The notes: generated by a model from the letters alone, not told the origin. Shown: positions 7,381-17,092, numbered from the stretch's first letter. The stretch: 56,520 nt of DNA from Bacteroidetes bacterium RIFCSPLOWO2_12_FULL_37_12 (GCA_001769655.1 MEPC01000006.1:1-56520); one strand, 5' to 3'. Numbers and translations: made by a program.

Positions 7381-8220
7381 TTATCGTTCGTCAAGCACCG
7401 GTTTAAGAGAGCATTGACTATAACTTTCTTCTTCCATTTCTTTATAAGCATTTAAACGCAAAAGCATCTCTTCAAAATTCACCTGATGAGCATCGAATTC
7501 AGGTCCATCTACACACACAAACGCTGTTTTACCATCAACGGTCACTCTGCAGGCACCACACATTCCTGTGCCATCCACCATAATGGTATTTAAACTTGCC
7601 ATGGTTTTTATTCCATATTTTTTAGTTAACAGCGCCCCGAATTTCATCATGATTGCAGGTCCGATAACAATTGCCAGATCCACTTTCTCCCGGTTAATTA
7701 TTTCCTCCATGCCTATGGTTATTAATCCTTTTTTCCCTCTGCTTCCGTCGTCTGTCATAATAATAACTTCATCAGAACATGCATTAATTTCTTTCTCCAA
7801 TAACAATAAATTAGCAGATTTAGCGGCAAGAACGGAAATCACTTTATTTCCGGCTTTTTTCATGGCGCTTACTATAGGGTACAAAGGGGCAACTCCTACT
7901 CCACCGCCGCAACATAAGACCGTTCCAACTTTTTCAATATGAGTGGATTTACCTAAGGGTCCTGCAACATCCAGAATAAAATCACCTTTCTCTAAAAGTG
8001 TTAATTTATGAGAAGTTACTCCCACTTTTTGTACAATGAGGGTAATAGTTCCCTTCTCAGGATCAGAATCAACTATAGTTAGTGGGACACGCTCTCCGGA
8101 TTCGTCAATCCGGATAATGACAAAATGGCCCGCCTTACGGCTCCTTGAAATTTCCGGCGCCTCAACAACTAATTTTACAACATTGGGAGATTGAAATTCT
8201 TTTTCAGTGATTTTATACAT
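7381..8220 (-). CDS. nfnA: NfnA-like FAD/NAD-binding and [2Fe-2S] subunit
   Basis: A 279-residue protein of the ferredoxin-NADP reductase type (sulfide dehydrogenase / DHODH electron-transfer subunit family). It has an N-terminal beta-barrel FAD domain with GERVPLTIVDSD, a pyridine-nucleotide domain with CCGGGVGVAPLYPIVSAM (about residues 103-120), and a C-terminal cysteine cluster MCGACRVTVDGKTAFVCVDGPEFDA for a [2Fe-2S] centre. The adjacent NfnB gene, 140 nt downstream, supports an NfnAB complex exchanging electrons between NADH, NADPH and ferredoxin. PyrK is an alternative, but no pyrD lies nearby. Confidence 0.88.
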   Translation of the reverse strand: MYKITEKEFQSPNVVKLVVEAPEISRSRKAGHFVIIRIDESGERVPLTIVDSDPEKGTITLIVQKVGVTSHKLTLLEKGDFILDVAGPLGKSTHIEKVGTVLCCGGGVGVAPLYPIVSAMKKAGNKVISVLAAKSANLLLLEKEINACSDEVIIMTDDGSRGKKGLITIGMEEIINREKVDLAIVIGPAIMMKFGALLTKKYGIKTMASLNTIMVDGTGMCGACRVTVDGKTAFVCVDGPEFDAHQVNFEEMLLRLNAYKEMEEESYSQCSLKPVLDER

Positions 8221-8312
8221 TGGAATAAAGTGAGAGAAAAGTGCAATAATACACTATGACTTTTTTTAAAAACAAAACTGAAGTCAGGTGCATGACTGAT
8301 AAAAGTCATTTC

Positions 8313-9836
8313 TTACTGCTCACTCTTCCTCGGCATGGTATGATCCCAGCGGCTTACAATCGTTTTTGTATCAGTATAAAAGTAGATAGAATGTTTGCCA
8401 TGCGCTTTTAAATCGCCAAAAAGTGATTCTTTTGCACCTCCAAAACTAAAGAATGCCATAGGTGCCGGCACTCCCAGATTAATACCAATCATTCCAATAT
8501 CAATTTTATAGGAAAATTCCCTTGCCGCAGAACCGCTGTCTGTAAATATAGAACTTGTGTTTGCGTAAGGATTTGAATTTATGATTGAAATGGCGTGGTC
8601 GAGGTCTTCTACTTTAATAATACAAACTACAGGTCCGAATATTTCTTCTTTCGCTATGGTCATTTCGGGTTTCACGTTATCAAAAATTGTTAACCCAAGA
8701 AAAAATCCGTTTTCATGACCGGGAACAGTGACATTACGTCCATCCATTAATAAGGTAGCGCCTTCTTTAATGCCGGTTTCAATATAACGTAAAACTTTTT
8801 CTTTATGAACTTTTGAAATTACCGGTCCCATGCCGGTATCCGGATATAATCCGTTTCCAACTTTAAATGTTTTAGCGATAGAAACCACTTTGTCACGAAG
8901 GCGCGGGTAAATATCTTTATGAGCTAAGATCACTGAACCAGCCAGGCAACGTTCACCGGCACAACCAAATCCGGAGTCACACATGACTTTAGCGGCTACA
9001 TCAATATTTGCATCGGGCATTGCAACCAGAAAGTTCTTTGCTCCTCCCAATGCCTGAACTCTTTTCCCATGCTTACAACCGGTTTCATACACATGTTTGG
9101 CTACCGGAGAAGAACCAACGAATGACACTCCTTTAACTAAAGGGTGAGTGCAAAAAGTATTTACGACATCTTTAGTTCCATTGACGAGATTGACCACTCC
9201 GGCGGGGAATCCACATTTGTCAATCAATTCAAAAATCTTCACTTGACTTAGTGGCACTTGTTCAGAAGGTTTCAATACAAAGGTGTTACCGCAAGCAACG
9301 GCATAAGGCAAAAACCACATGGGTACCATGGGTGGAAAATTAAAAGGAGCGATAGCAGTAAAAACACCGAGAGGTCTTCTTACACTGCGGCAATCAATTC
9401 CCTTGGCAATATCTTCAAAAGATTCACCCATGATTAAGGAAGGGATTCCGATGACATTATCAATATTATCAATGCCACGCCTTAAATCACCTCTGGATTC
9501 AATCAACGTCTTGCCATGTTCTATGGTACATAATCTTGCTATTTCTTCAAAATTTTCTTCCAGAAGATTTTTCCAACGGAAAAAATATTTTACTCTTTCA
9601 GCCGGTGGAGTTTCTCTCCAGGCGGGAAAAGCGGCTTGTGCCGCTTCAATGGCGCTACTCACATCTTTTCCCGTTGATACCGGAACGTGAGCGATGATTT
9701 CGCCGGTGGCGGAGTTGGTTACATCCAGATACTCGGTGGTTTCGGGTGTCACCCATTTACCATTGACGTAATTTTGAATTTTCTGTATCTCCTTTGCGGG
9801 AGATGTTTTCTTTTGGGGTGCTGTGAGTGTTTCCAT
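8313..9836 (-). CDS. mmsA: CoA-acylating methylmalonate-semialdehyde dehydrogenase
   Basis: A 507-residue aldehyde dehydrogenase. PFNFPPMVPMWFLPYAVACGNTFVLKPSEQ forms the cofactor region, GGAKNF (264-269) carries the Asn found in this subfamily where most ALDHs have the general-base Glu, and the catalytic Cys is C297 in GCAGERCLAG. These features separate it from other ALDHs. It converts methylmalonate semialdehyde (valine, thymine) or malonate semialdehyde (beta-alanine, uracil) to propionyl-CoA or acetyl-CoA. Dihydropyrimidinase and class III aminotransferase genes 7-10 kb away fit the pyrimidine/beta-alanine route. Monocistronic by spacing. Confidence 0.93.
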   Translation of the reverse strand: METLTAPQKKTSPAKEIQKIQNYVNGKWVTPETTEYLDVTNSATGEIIAHVPVSTGKDVSSAIEAAQAAFPAWRETPPAERVKYFFRWKNLLEENFEEIARLCTIEHGKTLIESRGDLRRGIDNIDNVIGIPSLIMGESFEDIAKGIDCRSVRRPLGVFTAIAPFNFPPMVPMWFLPYAVACGNTFVLKPSEQVPLSQVKIFELIDKCGFPAGVVNLVNGTKDVVNTFCTHPLVKGVSFVGSSPVAKHVYETGCKHGKRVQALGGAKNFLVAMPDANIDVAAKVMCDSGFGCAGERCLAGSVILAHKDIYPRLRDKVVSIAKTFKVGNGLYPDTGMGPVISKVHKEKVLRYIETGIKEGATLLMDGRNVTVPGHENGFFLGLTIFDNVKPEMTIAKEEIFGPVVCIIKVEDLDHAISIINSNPYANTSSIFTDSGSAAREFSYKIDIGMIGINLGVPAPMAFFSFGGAKESLFGDLKAHGKHSIYFYTDTKTIVSRWDHTMPRKSEQ

Positions 9837-9888
9837 GGCGCTTGATTCGGATAGTTTACTTTGTTTTCAATTTTAAAATTCGTGCTCG

Positions 9889-9896
9889 CAAATATA
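9889..9896 (-). promoter_or_regulatory. Putative -7 box for mmsA
   Basis: TATATTTG on the minus strand, 52 nt upstream of the mmsA ATG, fits TAnnTTTG. The -33 element is not clear. Confidence 0.4.
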
Positions 9897-9937
9897 CGAT
9901 TTTTATGGGACTATTTCATTTAGATTGCGTAATCTAT

Positions 9938-11206
9938 CTAATATAGCGGAAACCCTTCCGCCAACTTGTGCACTTCCTCTTTTACAGCGTGAATAACACT
10001 TTCATTCGTTGGATTCATCAACGCCTTATCAATTAATTCCACTATTATTTTCATCTCGTTTTCTTTCAATCCGCGGGTAGTGACAGCAGGCGTTCCTACA
10101 CGTATTCCGGAAGTGACAAAAGGCGACTTGTCATCATAAGGAACCATGTTTTTATTTACGGTGATATCGGTTTTTATCAAGGTATCCTCCGCAAGTTTGC
10201 CGGACAGCCCTTTCGAACGCAGGTCAATGAGCATGCAATGGTTATCAGTGCCACCGGAAATAATCTGATATCCACGATTATTAAATTCCTGTGCCATGAC
10301 AGTGGCATTTTTCATAATTTGAATGCAATAATTTTTAAAATCCTCCGTCAGCGCTTCTCCAAATGCCACTGCTTTGGCGGCTATGACATGTTCCAGCGGT
10401 CCACCTTGCGTTCCGGGGAAAACAGCTCCATCCACAATAGCCGACATTTTTTTTATAGTCCCTTTTGGAGTGGTTAAGCCAAAAGGATTATCAAAGTCCT
10501 TTCCTATCATAATCATTCCGCCTCTGGGTCCTCGTAACGTCTTGTGGGTTGTAGTAGTAACAATATGACAGTGTTGCATGGGATTATTTAATAACCCTTT
10601 AGCAATTAGACCTGCCGGATGAGAGATATCAGCCATCAAAATAGCTCCAACCTTGTCAGCTATTCTGCGGAACGAATCATATTCCCAATCCCTCGAATAA
10701 GCGGAAGCGCCGCAAATAATCAATTTCGGTTTTTCTCTTAGTGCAATTTCTTCAATTTCATTATAGTCCACTCTGCCGGTTTCTTTTTTAACACCATAAA
10801 AAACCGGATTATATAATTTACCTGAAAAATTAACCGGAGACCCATGAGTGAGATGACCGCCATGAGACAAATTAAACCCCAGCATTTTATCGCCGGGTTT
10901 CAATACGGCAAGCATGACAGCGGCATTTGCCTGTGCGCCGGAATGAGGTTGCACATTTGCCCACTCTGCCCCGAATAACTGACAAGCACGGTCAATGGCT
11001 AATTGCTCCGATTCATCTACAAATTCACATCCTCCATAATAACGCTTGCCGGGAAGTCCTTCCGCATATTTATTGGTAAGACAACTTCCCATTGCCTGCA
11101 TTACTTGTTGGCTTACAAAATTTTCGGATGCAATGAGTTCAAGCCCGGTTCGCTGGCGGCTGAGTTCTTTTTCAATGATAGAAAATAGTTGGGTGTCTGT
11201 GTGCAT
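9938..11206 (-). CDS. glyA: Serine hydroxymethyltransferase
   Basis: A 422-residue PLP enzyme interconverting serine and glycine while charging tetrahydrofolate with a one-carbon unit. Visible landmarks: [17 protein letters not shown] near the N-terminus, [16 protein letters not shown], the HSGAQAN loop, and the PLP-lysine motif [15 protein letters not shown] near residue 220. Length is normal. It starts 36 nt after the htrA-like gene ends and has its own -7 box in that gap, so it is probably transcribed alone. Confidence 0.97.
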   Translation of the reverse strand: MHTDTQLFSIIEKELSRQRTGLELIASENFVSQQVMQAMGSCLTNKYAEGLPGKRYYGGCEFVDESEQLAIDRACQLFGAEWANVQPHSGAQANAAVMLAVLKPGDKMLGFNLSHGGHLTHGSPVNFSGKLYNPVFYGVKKETGRVDYNEIEEIALREKPKLIICGASAYSRDWEYDSFRRIADKVGAILMADISHPAGLIAKGLLNNPMQHCHIVTTTTHKTLRGPRGGMIMIGKDFDNPFGLTTPKGTIKKMSAIVDGAVFPGTQGGPLEHVIAAKAVAFGEALTEDFKNYCIQIMKNATVMAQEFNNRGYQIISGGTDNHCMLIDLRSKGLSGKLAEDTLIKTDITVNKNMVPYDDKSPFVTSGIRVGTPAVTTRGLKENEMKIIVELIDKALMNPTNESVIHAVKEEVHKLAEGFPLY

Positions 11207-11225
11207 AATTCGAAATGATTATGCA

Positions 11226-11233
11226 CAAAGGTA
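11226..11233 (-). promoter_or_regulatory. Putative -7 box for glyA
   Basis: TACCTTTG on the minus strand, 19 nt upstream of the glyA ATG, in the short gap behind the protease gene. The -33 position would fall inside the 3' end of that gene and shows no clear TTG. Confidence 0.45.
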
Positions 11234-11242
11234 AATAAAAAA

Positions 11243-12703
11243 TTATTCCAGTTCTATTCCATAAAAAACTTTTCTACCTCTGGAATAATAACCTTCTATT
11301 AACACGCCCCCTTTGCGGTTTTTAAGACATTTTTTTAAATCATCAGGAGTATAAACCGGACGGTTATCAATCCCGGTGATAACAAAACCGGGTTCAATGC
11401 CAATATCTCTGAATTTAGAACTTCCTGTGCTTTCTACTTTAACTCCGTATTTTAATCCCATCCGGTTTTTTTCATCGGAAGACAAGGTAGAGAAATCTGC
11501 ATTCATAAACGAAAACTTCTCTTCTTTTTCCTTTTTAATTGTTTCTGTGTTCCCCTGAAGATTTTTGAGCACCACATCATACGTTAGGGTTTTCAAATCA
11601 CGGTTAATCGTAATTTTAACTTTCTCACCTGGACGAAATTGACCTACCAATTCCTGCATTTCAGAGGATGAATTAACCGGATGTTCGTTGATGGCTAAAA
11701 TAACATCTCCATTTTTAATGCCGGCGGTTTCAGCGGCTCCACCCTCCAATACATTGGCTACATAAATCCCTTTAATTTCTTTAAGATTTTTTTCCCTGGC
11801 TAAATCTGCGTCCACCGATTGCATTGATATACCAATAAATGCTCTTTGAACGACTCCATACTTTAAAAAATCATCAATTATTTTACGGGCAAGATTACTG
11901 GAAATAGCAAAACCATACCCTGCATAAGAACCTGTCTGGGATGCAATGGCTGTGTTTATGCCAATTAATTCACCTGAAAGATTAACTAAAGCGCCACCAC
12001 TATTCCCGGGATTAATTGCGGCATCTGTTTGAATAAAAGATTCAATTGCATAAGGATAAGCTCCTTTATTAAAGATATTTATGTTTCTACCTTTTGCACT
12101 GATAATACCTGCCGTAACGGTGGACGTAAGATTAAATGGATTTCCTACTGCCAGCGCCCATTCACCTACCTGAACTTTTTCGGAATCACCAAATTTTATA
12201 AATGGGAGTTCTTTGGCATCTACTTTTAGCAGTGCCAAATCTGTATTCGGGTCCGTGGAAATAACATTTGCTTTGAAAGTTCTTTTATCATTTAAAGTTA
12301 CCTGAATTTGTGTAGCTCCTTCTACCACATGATTATTGGAGACAATGTACCCGTCGGGCGAAATGATAACTCCGGAACCGGCGGATACTTTTGGACTTTG
12401 CGGTTGGTTAAAAAACCAGAAAAAGTCACGGTAGTAATCCGGAATAGGACCGTTTGGATTAGTTCCCTCTATAATCGTTTGAATATGAACGACTGCGGGG
12501 GTGCTTACCTGAGCGGCAAGAACGAAATCAGGGGTAACGGCATCCTGACTACGGATTGTGCTGGACTGAGCAGGAAGCTGAACAAGGGCAACCGGAGGAG
12601 TGGAAGAAACAGGTAGTGAATTAGATGTATTATAATTTATTATGTAGGTTCCAAGCCCTCCTCCCAGGATGGCAACAAGGAATATTGCAAAGTATTTACG
12701 CAT
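11243..12703 (-). CDS. HtrA/DegP-family periplasmic serine protease
   Basis: A 486-residue protein with an N-terminal membrane anchor or signal (residues 4-22, GGGLGTY). The trypsin-like domain has an apparent triad H125 (SNNHVVEG), D155 (DPNTDLALLK) and S235 (NPGNSGGAL). PDZ1 covers about 285-385 (FIGISMQSV...GIKNGDVILAINEHPV). A shorter second PDZ-like segment ends the protein (IGIEPGFVITGIDNRPV). It should act in the periplasm in protein quality control under stress. dapF is divergent with about 117 nt between the two starts. Confidence 0.95.
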   Translation of the reverse strand: MRKYFAIFLVAILGGGLGTYIINYNTSNSLPVSSTPPVALVQLPAQSSTIRSQDAVTPDFVLAAQVSTPAVVHIQTIIEGTNPNGPIPDYYRDFFWFFNQPQSPKVSAGSGVIISPDGYIVSNNHVVEGATQIQVTLNDKRTFKANVISTDPNTDLALLKVDAKELPFIKFGDSEKVQVGEWALAVGNPFNLTSTVTAGIISAKGRNINIFNKGAYPYAIESFIQTDAAINPGNSGGALVNLSGELIGINTAIASQTGSYAGYGFAISSNLARKIIDDFLKYGVVQRAFIGISMQSVDADLAREKNLKEIKGIYVANVLEGGAAETAGIKNGDVILAINEHPVNSSSEMQELVGQFRPGEKVKITINRDLKTLTYDVVLKNLQGNTETIKKEKEEKFSFMNADFSTLSSDEKNRMGLKYGVKVESTGSSKFRDIGIEPGFVITGIDNRPVYTPDDLKKCLKNRKGGVLIEGYYSRGRKVFYGIELE

Positions 12704-12820
12704 GATTATTTGGTTAATTGTGAAAAATTAGAACGTGAAAAAATATTTTTGGTTACTTTATTCTTATTCAGAAATATTTATGTTAAAATTGTGGCTCCTT
12801 CTCCAATTGTTCCAACCAAC

Positions 12821-13606
12821 ATGATTTTTCCTTTTATTAAATACCAGGGAACCGGTAATGATTTTATACTTTTTGAATCCTCAAAAATACTGGAAGATTT
12901 TCTAACACAGGCAAAAATAAAAGAATTATGTGACCGGCATCTTGGAATTGGCTCCGATGGGCTAATTTTACTATGTAAAAATGCACAATATGATTTCGAG
13001 ATGAAATTTTATAACCCGGATGGAAAGTTAACAAGTTTATGTGGAAACGGGAGTCGTTGTGCGGTTCATTATGCCATTGAGAGGGGAATAGTAAAATCCA
13101 AAACAGTTAATTTTCTTGCATCCGATGGAGCACATTCAGCCGAATTAATTGGTCCAAACATTATCCGCATTAAAATGAAGAATGTGGAAAAATTCAACAA
13201 AGGAAAGCGATATTTTATTTTTGATACCGGTTCGCCTCATTACATTTTGTTTACAAGGTCTGAAATCAATACCTATAAGTTAATTAATACGGCAAAAAAA
13301 ATACGTTTCTCAGAAAAATTCAAAGCCAAAGGAATAAATGTCAACATTGCCAGAATACGCAAAAAAGGGATTGAGATAAGAACGTATGAAAGAGGGGTTG
13401 AGGATGAAACGTTGTCATGCGGTACAGGAGTGGTAGCTGTTGCGCTGGCATCTTACCTATACTCCGGAAGTGGTGATAATGTAACTGTTTTTACCAAGGG
13501 AGGAGAGTTAAAAGTAAAATTTCTATTTGATGAAGAAAAAAAATTTCATGAAATCTTTCTGGAGGGAGCGGTTGTAAAAATTTTTGAGGGGAAAGTAGAA
13601 TTTTGA
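12821..13606 (+). CDS. dapF: Diaminopimelate epimerase
   Basis: A 261-residue enzyme converting LL- to meso-diaminopimelate for lysine and peptidoglycan synthesis. The two catalytic cysteines are C74 (SLCGNGSRC) and C200 (LSCGTGVVA); the N-terminal FIKYQGTGNDF is typical. I place the start at the ATG at 12821, which gives the family N-terminus. The frame is open further up to 12710, but those 37 residues have no counterpart in the family and overlap the likely promoter region (TATTTTTG at 12744). The gene stands alone. Confidence 0.95.
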   Translation: MIFPFIKYQGTGNDFILFESSKILEDFLTQAKIKELCDRHLGIGSDGLILLCKNAQYDFEMKFYNPDGKLTSLCGNGSRCAVHYAIERGIVKSKTVNFLASDGAHSAELIGPNIIRIKMKNVEKFNKGKRYFIFDTGSPHYILFTRSEINTYKLINTAKKIRFSEKFKAKGINVNIARIRKKGIEIRTYERGVEDETLSCGTGVVAVALASYLYSGSGDNVTVFTKGGELKVKFLFDEEKKFHEIFLEGAVVKIFEGKVEF

Positions 13607-13654
13607 AAATTTTATGACTTGCGGTTCGAGAGTAAATAAAAAATTTCTTGTTAC

Positions 13655-14179
13655 TCAAAAATAAATATTTGCAGCTACCATTGTTGCAGTATTTATTATC
13701 ACTCCTCCAGGATTACCAAAACGATAAGAATCAGCGTTTGATTTAGTAACGTTTCCTTGAAATTCAACATTTATACTGAATTGTCTATCGAAGAAATATT
13801 CTCCTCCCACTGCGATACCTCCATATAAATCAGTTATTGTTTTCTGTTGATTGTAGATTGTTTTATTTGGCATGTTGCTTATAAAACCAATCTTAAAACC
13901 TGCATAAGGAGAAATTTTCTCATGCTTAATATATATTTTTGAAACCAGCCCAAGGCCAATATCTGTTCCAAATTCTTCCGCATATATTAATTGAAAAGAT
14001 GGACCTAATGTTGCACGTTCACCTAACCAAATAGGAAGGTTCATGCCGTATTGGATCCCTTGTAAAGTAGCACTTAAGCCAAAAGTTCTTTTGTTACTAT
14101 CATTTTGCGAAAAAACGATTGATGCAATAGATAATAAATAAAGCACCAAAATTAATGATAAAGTTTTTTTAAAAGTCAT
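13655..14179 (-). CDS. Putative outer-membrane beta-barrel protein
   Basis: A 174-residue protein with a clear Sec signal peptide ending near SIVFSQN (residue 25). Alternating strands rich in Gly and aromatics follow (GPSFQLIYAEEF, GLGLVSKIYI, SPYAGFKIGF, YGGIAVGGEYFF), and the protein ends in a strand with C-terminal Phe, the usual outer-membrane signature. This suggests a small 8-stranded barrel. Function not recognised. It is the last of three envelope genes in one operon (15579 to 13655); the gap to the lipoprotein gene is 6 nt. Confidence 0.7.
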   Translation of the reverse strand: MTFKKTLSLILVLYLLSIASIVFSQNDSNKRTFGLSATLQGIQYGMNLPIWLGERATLGPSFQLIYAEEFGTDIGLGLVSKIYIKHEKISPYAGFKIGFISNMPNKTIYNQQKTITDLYGGIAVGGEYFFDRQFSINVEFQGNVTKSNADSYRFGNPGGVIINTATMVAANIYF

Positions 14180-14185
14180 TTTATA

Positions 14186-14728
14186 TTATTGGTTTGTAAA
14201 ATAAATGTTATCCCATAACAAAACATTGTCAGTTTGTACATAAACTCTATAAAATCCGTCAGGAATTCGTTTCCCATTATTTTTACTACTGCCATTATTT
14301 TCAAATTTCTTCATTTCAATAAAGAAAAAATTCTCAATTGTTTCAAATTCAAGAATTGCTGTTCCACCAATTTTTGCAAGATTAGGATCAATTTCTGATT
14401 CAGAATTTTCTTCTGTATAGTAAATTGCCTGCGTTATCCAGATTCTTTTCAATATGGAATCCGCTGGCATTTTAAAATGAATATAAAGATAATCTGATGT
14501 TGGATTGGGAGTACACCTAAAATAATAATCGGAAGATTTAGAATCATTTGATTTATCACCTAATCTAATGTTTGGTATACCCTTTTTTCCTCTGAATTCA
14601 CCGTTTTCTCCTCTCAATTCAAATCCTGTTATTATTGGAGTGTCAAAACCCGGTAATCTCATTTCAACATCCTTCTTTTCACAAGATAATAGTAACATAA
14701 TAGGCAATAACCCTATATAAAATTTCAT
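14186..14728 (-). CDS. Lipoprotein with a sorting-domain-like beta fold
   Basis: A 180-residue protein. The signal ends in a lipobox (MLLLSCEKKD), predicting a lipidated Cys16. The C-terminal half begins CTPNPTSDYLYIHFKMP and ends IPDGFYRVYVQTDNVLLWDNIYF, which resembles the shape of type IX secretion type A sorting domains (PNP start, G-Y-V strands), but it has a lipid anchor and lacks the usual terminal basic tail. Its ATG overlaps the upstream stop by 4 nt. Role unknown; probably a surface or periplasmic partner of the two barrel-like neighbours. Confidence 0.6.
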   Translation of the reverse strand: MKFYIGLLPIMLLLSCEKKDVEMRLPGFDTPIITGFELRGENGEFRGKKGIPNIRLGDKSNDSKSSDYYFRCTPNPTSDYLYIHFKMPADSILKRIWITQAIYYTEENSESEIDPNLAKIGGTAILEFETIENFFFIEMKKFENNGSSKNNGKRIPDGFYRVYVQTDNVLLWDNIYFTNQ

Positions 14729-15579
14729 TTTTTTAACGTTTTATTGAGTAAATCAAAATTTAAAAATATTCCAAAAAACAAATTAAAAAATCTATACTTT
14801 ACATGTTTACTGTTTAAGCTAATCGTAGGAGTTATATTAAATTGATATTTTATATGTTCAAATCCATCTCTAAAAAAAAAGCCAGGTTCAATAAAAAATA
14901 AATCTAAATTTTTCTTTCCAACAAAATATACATTATCCAAATAAACTTCTGCATTATCAGGTTTAAATATCGTTACATTTATATCCGTATATCTGGTGTA
15001 AGAAAACCTTGAAAACAAACCAAATTCAATTTTATGTTTCGCGTCTGAATATTTATAACCTAAAACCGGCTGAATATATAAGTTTTTCTTGTTAACGGTT
15101 AAGTAAAAACTGTTATATAAATATGTTGCCATAAAGTTATTATAAAACATATCGCCAATTCCTCCAGCCAAAAGTATTTCAGTAAAAAAATTATTGTGTG
15201 TTTTGAAAATGCTTACTCCAAAATTATAATCATTTGATCCATATCTTCCGGAAATGTGCCCATCATGCTCACTTGAAAGCCCCGGCCAATTAGATCTATA
15301 TTCCCGTACCATAAAATCATAATCTCCGAATATGCTAAAATTATTAGATATTGAATACCCAACCTGTAAACCGGTATATGAAATATTAGATTTAAGCTCC
15401 CCTTTTTTCTCATTAACCGGAATATAGAGAGGACTGGAAACATATTGATAACCAACACAACCGGTAAAGAGTATAAAAATAAATATGCAAGAATAAAAAG
15501 ACAAGTTATTTTCAGTACTCTTTAAGTAAAATATCTTACCCAAAACATTAAAATTATTTCTATACTGATAATTACACAT
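14725..15579 (-). CDS. Putative outer-membrane protein with lipobox-like N-terminus
   Basis: A 284-residue protein. A hydrophobic segment (residues about 28-41) ends in LFTGCVGYQYVSSPLY, a lipobox-like site followed by the segment IPVNEKKGELKSNISY that I associate with a Bacteroidota family of unknown outer-membrane proteins. The remainder alternates polar and aromatic residues as in a beta-barrel. The chosen ATG leaves an unusually long N-terminus before the signal, so the true start may lie further in. It is the first gene of the three-gene envelope operon. Confidence 0.55.
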   Translation of the reverse strand: MCNYQYRNNFNVLGKIFYLKSTENNLSFYSCIFIFILFTGCVGYQYVSSPLYIPVNEKKGELKSNISYTGLQVGYSISNNFSIFGDYDFMVREYRSNWPGLSSEHDGHISGRYGSNDYNFGVSIFKTHNNFFTEILLAGGIGDMFYNNFMATYLYNSFYLTVNKKNLYIQPVLGYKYSDAKHKIEFGLFSRFSYTRYTDINVTIFKPDNAEVYLDNVYFVGKKNLDLFFIEPGFFFRDGFEHIKYQFNITPTISLNSKHVKYRFFNLFFGIFLNFDLLNKTLKK

Positions 15580-15663
15580 TTAACATTTCCCAATATATAT
15601 TTTTTTTAATGTTTTTTGGCAGAACCCACCAAAAAAAATATCTAATCTATGAACGTATTATCA

Positions 15664-17043
15664 CTATTCAAACGACTTCCTAACCAGATATTTTCCTCTT
15701 CCAGGTTTACCGAATGCCTTACCGTTTTTAAAAATAGTTTCCCCTCTGCTCAGTACCTCTGCAAATTCTCCCGTAACTTTCCATCCTTCAAACAAAGCAT
15801 AATCACAATTATGAAAATGATTTTTTGCGGAAATAGTCCATTCTGGTTTTGGATTAAAGATTGATAAATCAGCATCGGAACCAACTGTAATCGTACCTTT
15901 CGTCGGGTACATTCCAAAAAGTTTCGCCGCATTGGTAGAACCAAGTTCGACAAATCTGTTCAGATTGATTTTTTTTGTAAGAACTCCATACGTGTATAAT
16001 AAATTCAGGCGATGTTGAACAATAGGCGCTCCGTTGGGAATAAGACAAAAATTATTTTTCCCCATTTCTTTTTTCTTTTTAAAATCAAAGGGACAATGGT
16101 CAGTGCTTACCACAGAAAGATGACCAAGTTTCAAGGCAGACCATAAATAATCCTGGTCTTTTTTCTTACGGATAGGCGGACTCATTACAAATTTTGCTCC
16201 TTCAAAATTTGGTTTTTCATACACAGAATCATCAAGCAGAAGATATTGAATGCAGGTTTCGCCAAATACTAATTGCCCTTTTGCTCTGGCAGAAATTAAT
16301 CGGCTTACAGATTCCTCGCAAGTCATGTGCACGATATAAACGGGCCACTCAAGGTACCTCGCCAAATTAAAAGCACGTCCCGTTGCCTCGCCTTCTATAA
16401 TGGCAGGTCTTGAAAGCGGGTGATATTTTGGTGAAGTACAATCCCCGGCAATAAAATTTTTCTGCAACAGTGCCACTATGTCTCCATTTTCGCAATGAAT
16501 GGTAAGAAGCGCCTTGTGCTTTTTTGTTTGCTCTATGATTCTGAATAATTGTGAATCGTCAACCATCAAAGCGCCTTTATAAGCCATAAAACATTTGAAT
16601 GACTTGAAACCATTTTTAATGACTTCGGGAATTTCCTTTTCGATATAATCATTATAATCGGTGATTGCTACATGATGGCTGAAATCAATAAGCGCTTTTG
16701 GAACTGCCTTTTTTCGCCAGATTTCCAATGTCTCTTTTAGTGTTTGACCTTTTTCCTGAATGGCAAAGTCAATAACACTGGTAGTGCCACCAGCCGCGGC
16801 GGAGCGTGTGCCGGATTCAAAATCATCGGCGGAAGTTGTTCCCATAAAAGGCATGTCGAGGTGTACATGCGGGTCAATACCACCGGGAAAGACATAGTTA
16901 TTTTTTGCATCCAGCACTTCTTCACCGGTTTTAGGTTTTAGACAAGCCGCTATTTCAGAAATTTTTTCGTTTTGGATGCGGATGTCTGCATGAAATGTGT
17001 CATTGGCGGTAATGATAGTGCCATTTTTAATAAGTCGGTTCAT
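15664..17043 (-). CDS. hydA: Dihydropyrimidinase / D-hydantoinase
   Basis: A 459-residue amidohydrolase. Metal ligands: H59 and H61 (GGIDPHVHLD), the lysine likely carboxylated K156 (FMAYKG), H183 (TIHCENGD), a His in VYIVHMTCE and the Asp of STDHCPFD. This is the full dihydropyrimidinase set, opening the ring of dihydrouracil or dihydrothymine. The C-terminus is that of the family. It lies 49 nt downstream of the class III aminotransferase gene and is probably co-transcribed, supporting reductive pyrimidine degradation. Dihydropyrimidine dehydrogenase and beta-ureidopropionase genes are not in the window. Confidence 0.9.
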   Translation of the reverse strand: MNRLIKNGTIITANDTFHADIRIQNEKISEIAACLKPKTGEEVLDAKNNYVFPGGIDPHVHLDMPFMGTTSADDFESGTRSAAAGGTTSVIDFAIQEKGQTLKETLEIWRKKAVPKALIDFSHHVAITDYNDYIEKEIPEVIKNGFKSFKCFMAYKGALMVDDSQLFRIIEQTKKHKALLTIHCENGDIVALLQKNFIAGDCTSPKYHPLSRPAIIEGEATGRAFNLARYLEWPVYIVHMTCEESVSRLISARAKGQLVFGETCIQYLLLDDSVYEKPNFEGAKFVMSPPIRKKKDQDYLWSALKLGHLSVVSTDHCPFDFKKKKEMGKNNFCLIPNGAPIVQHRLNLLYTYGVLTKKINLNRFVELGSTNAAKLFGMYPTKGTITVGSDADLSIFNPKPEWTISAKNHFHNCDYALFEGWKVTGEFAEVLSRGETIFKNGKAFGKPGRGKYLVRKSFE

Positions 17044-17092
17044 TGGATTTTTGTTTTTGGAATATTTTCTATTTGCTATTTTCTATCTTCTA

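Noticed and set aside
5738-8220. PreTA dihydropyrimidine dehydrogenase, suggested by the pyrimidine genes nearby
   Set aside because: The partner of the GltD-like protein is an NfnA-type reductase with a [2Fe-2S] cluster and not a dihydroorotate-dehydrogenase-like PreA.
12710-12820. N-terminal extension of DapF
   Set aside because: The 37 extra residues have no family counterpart and cover the probable promoter; the ATG at 12821 gives the normal N-terminus.
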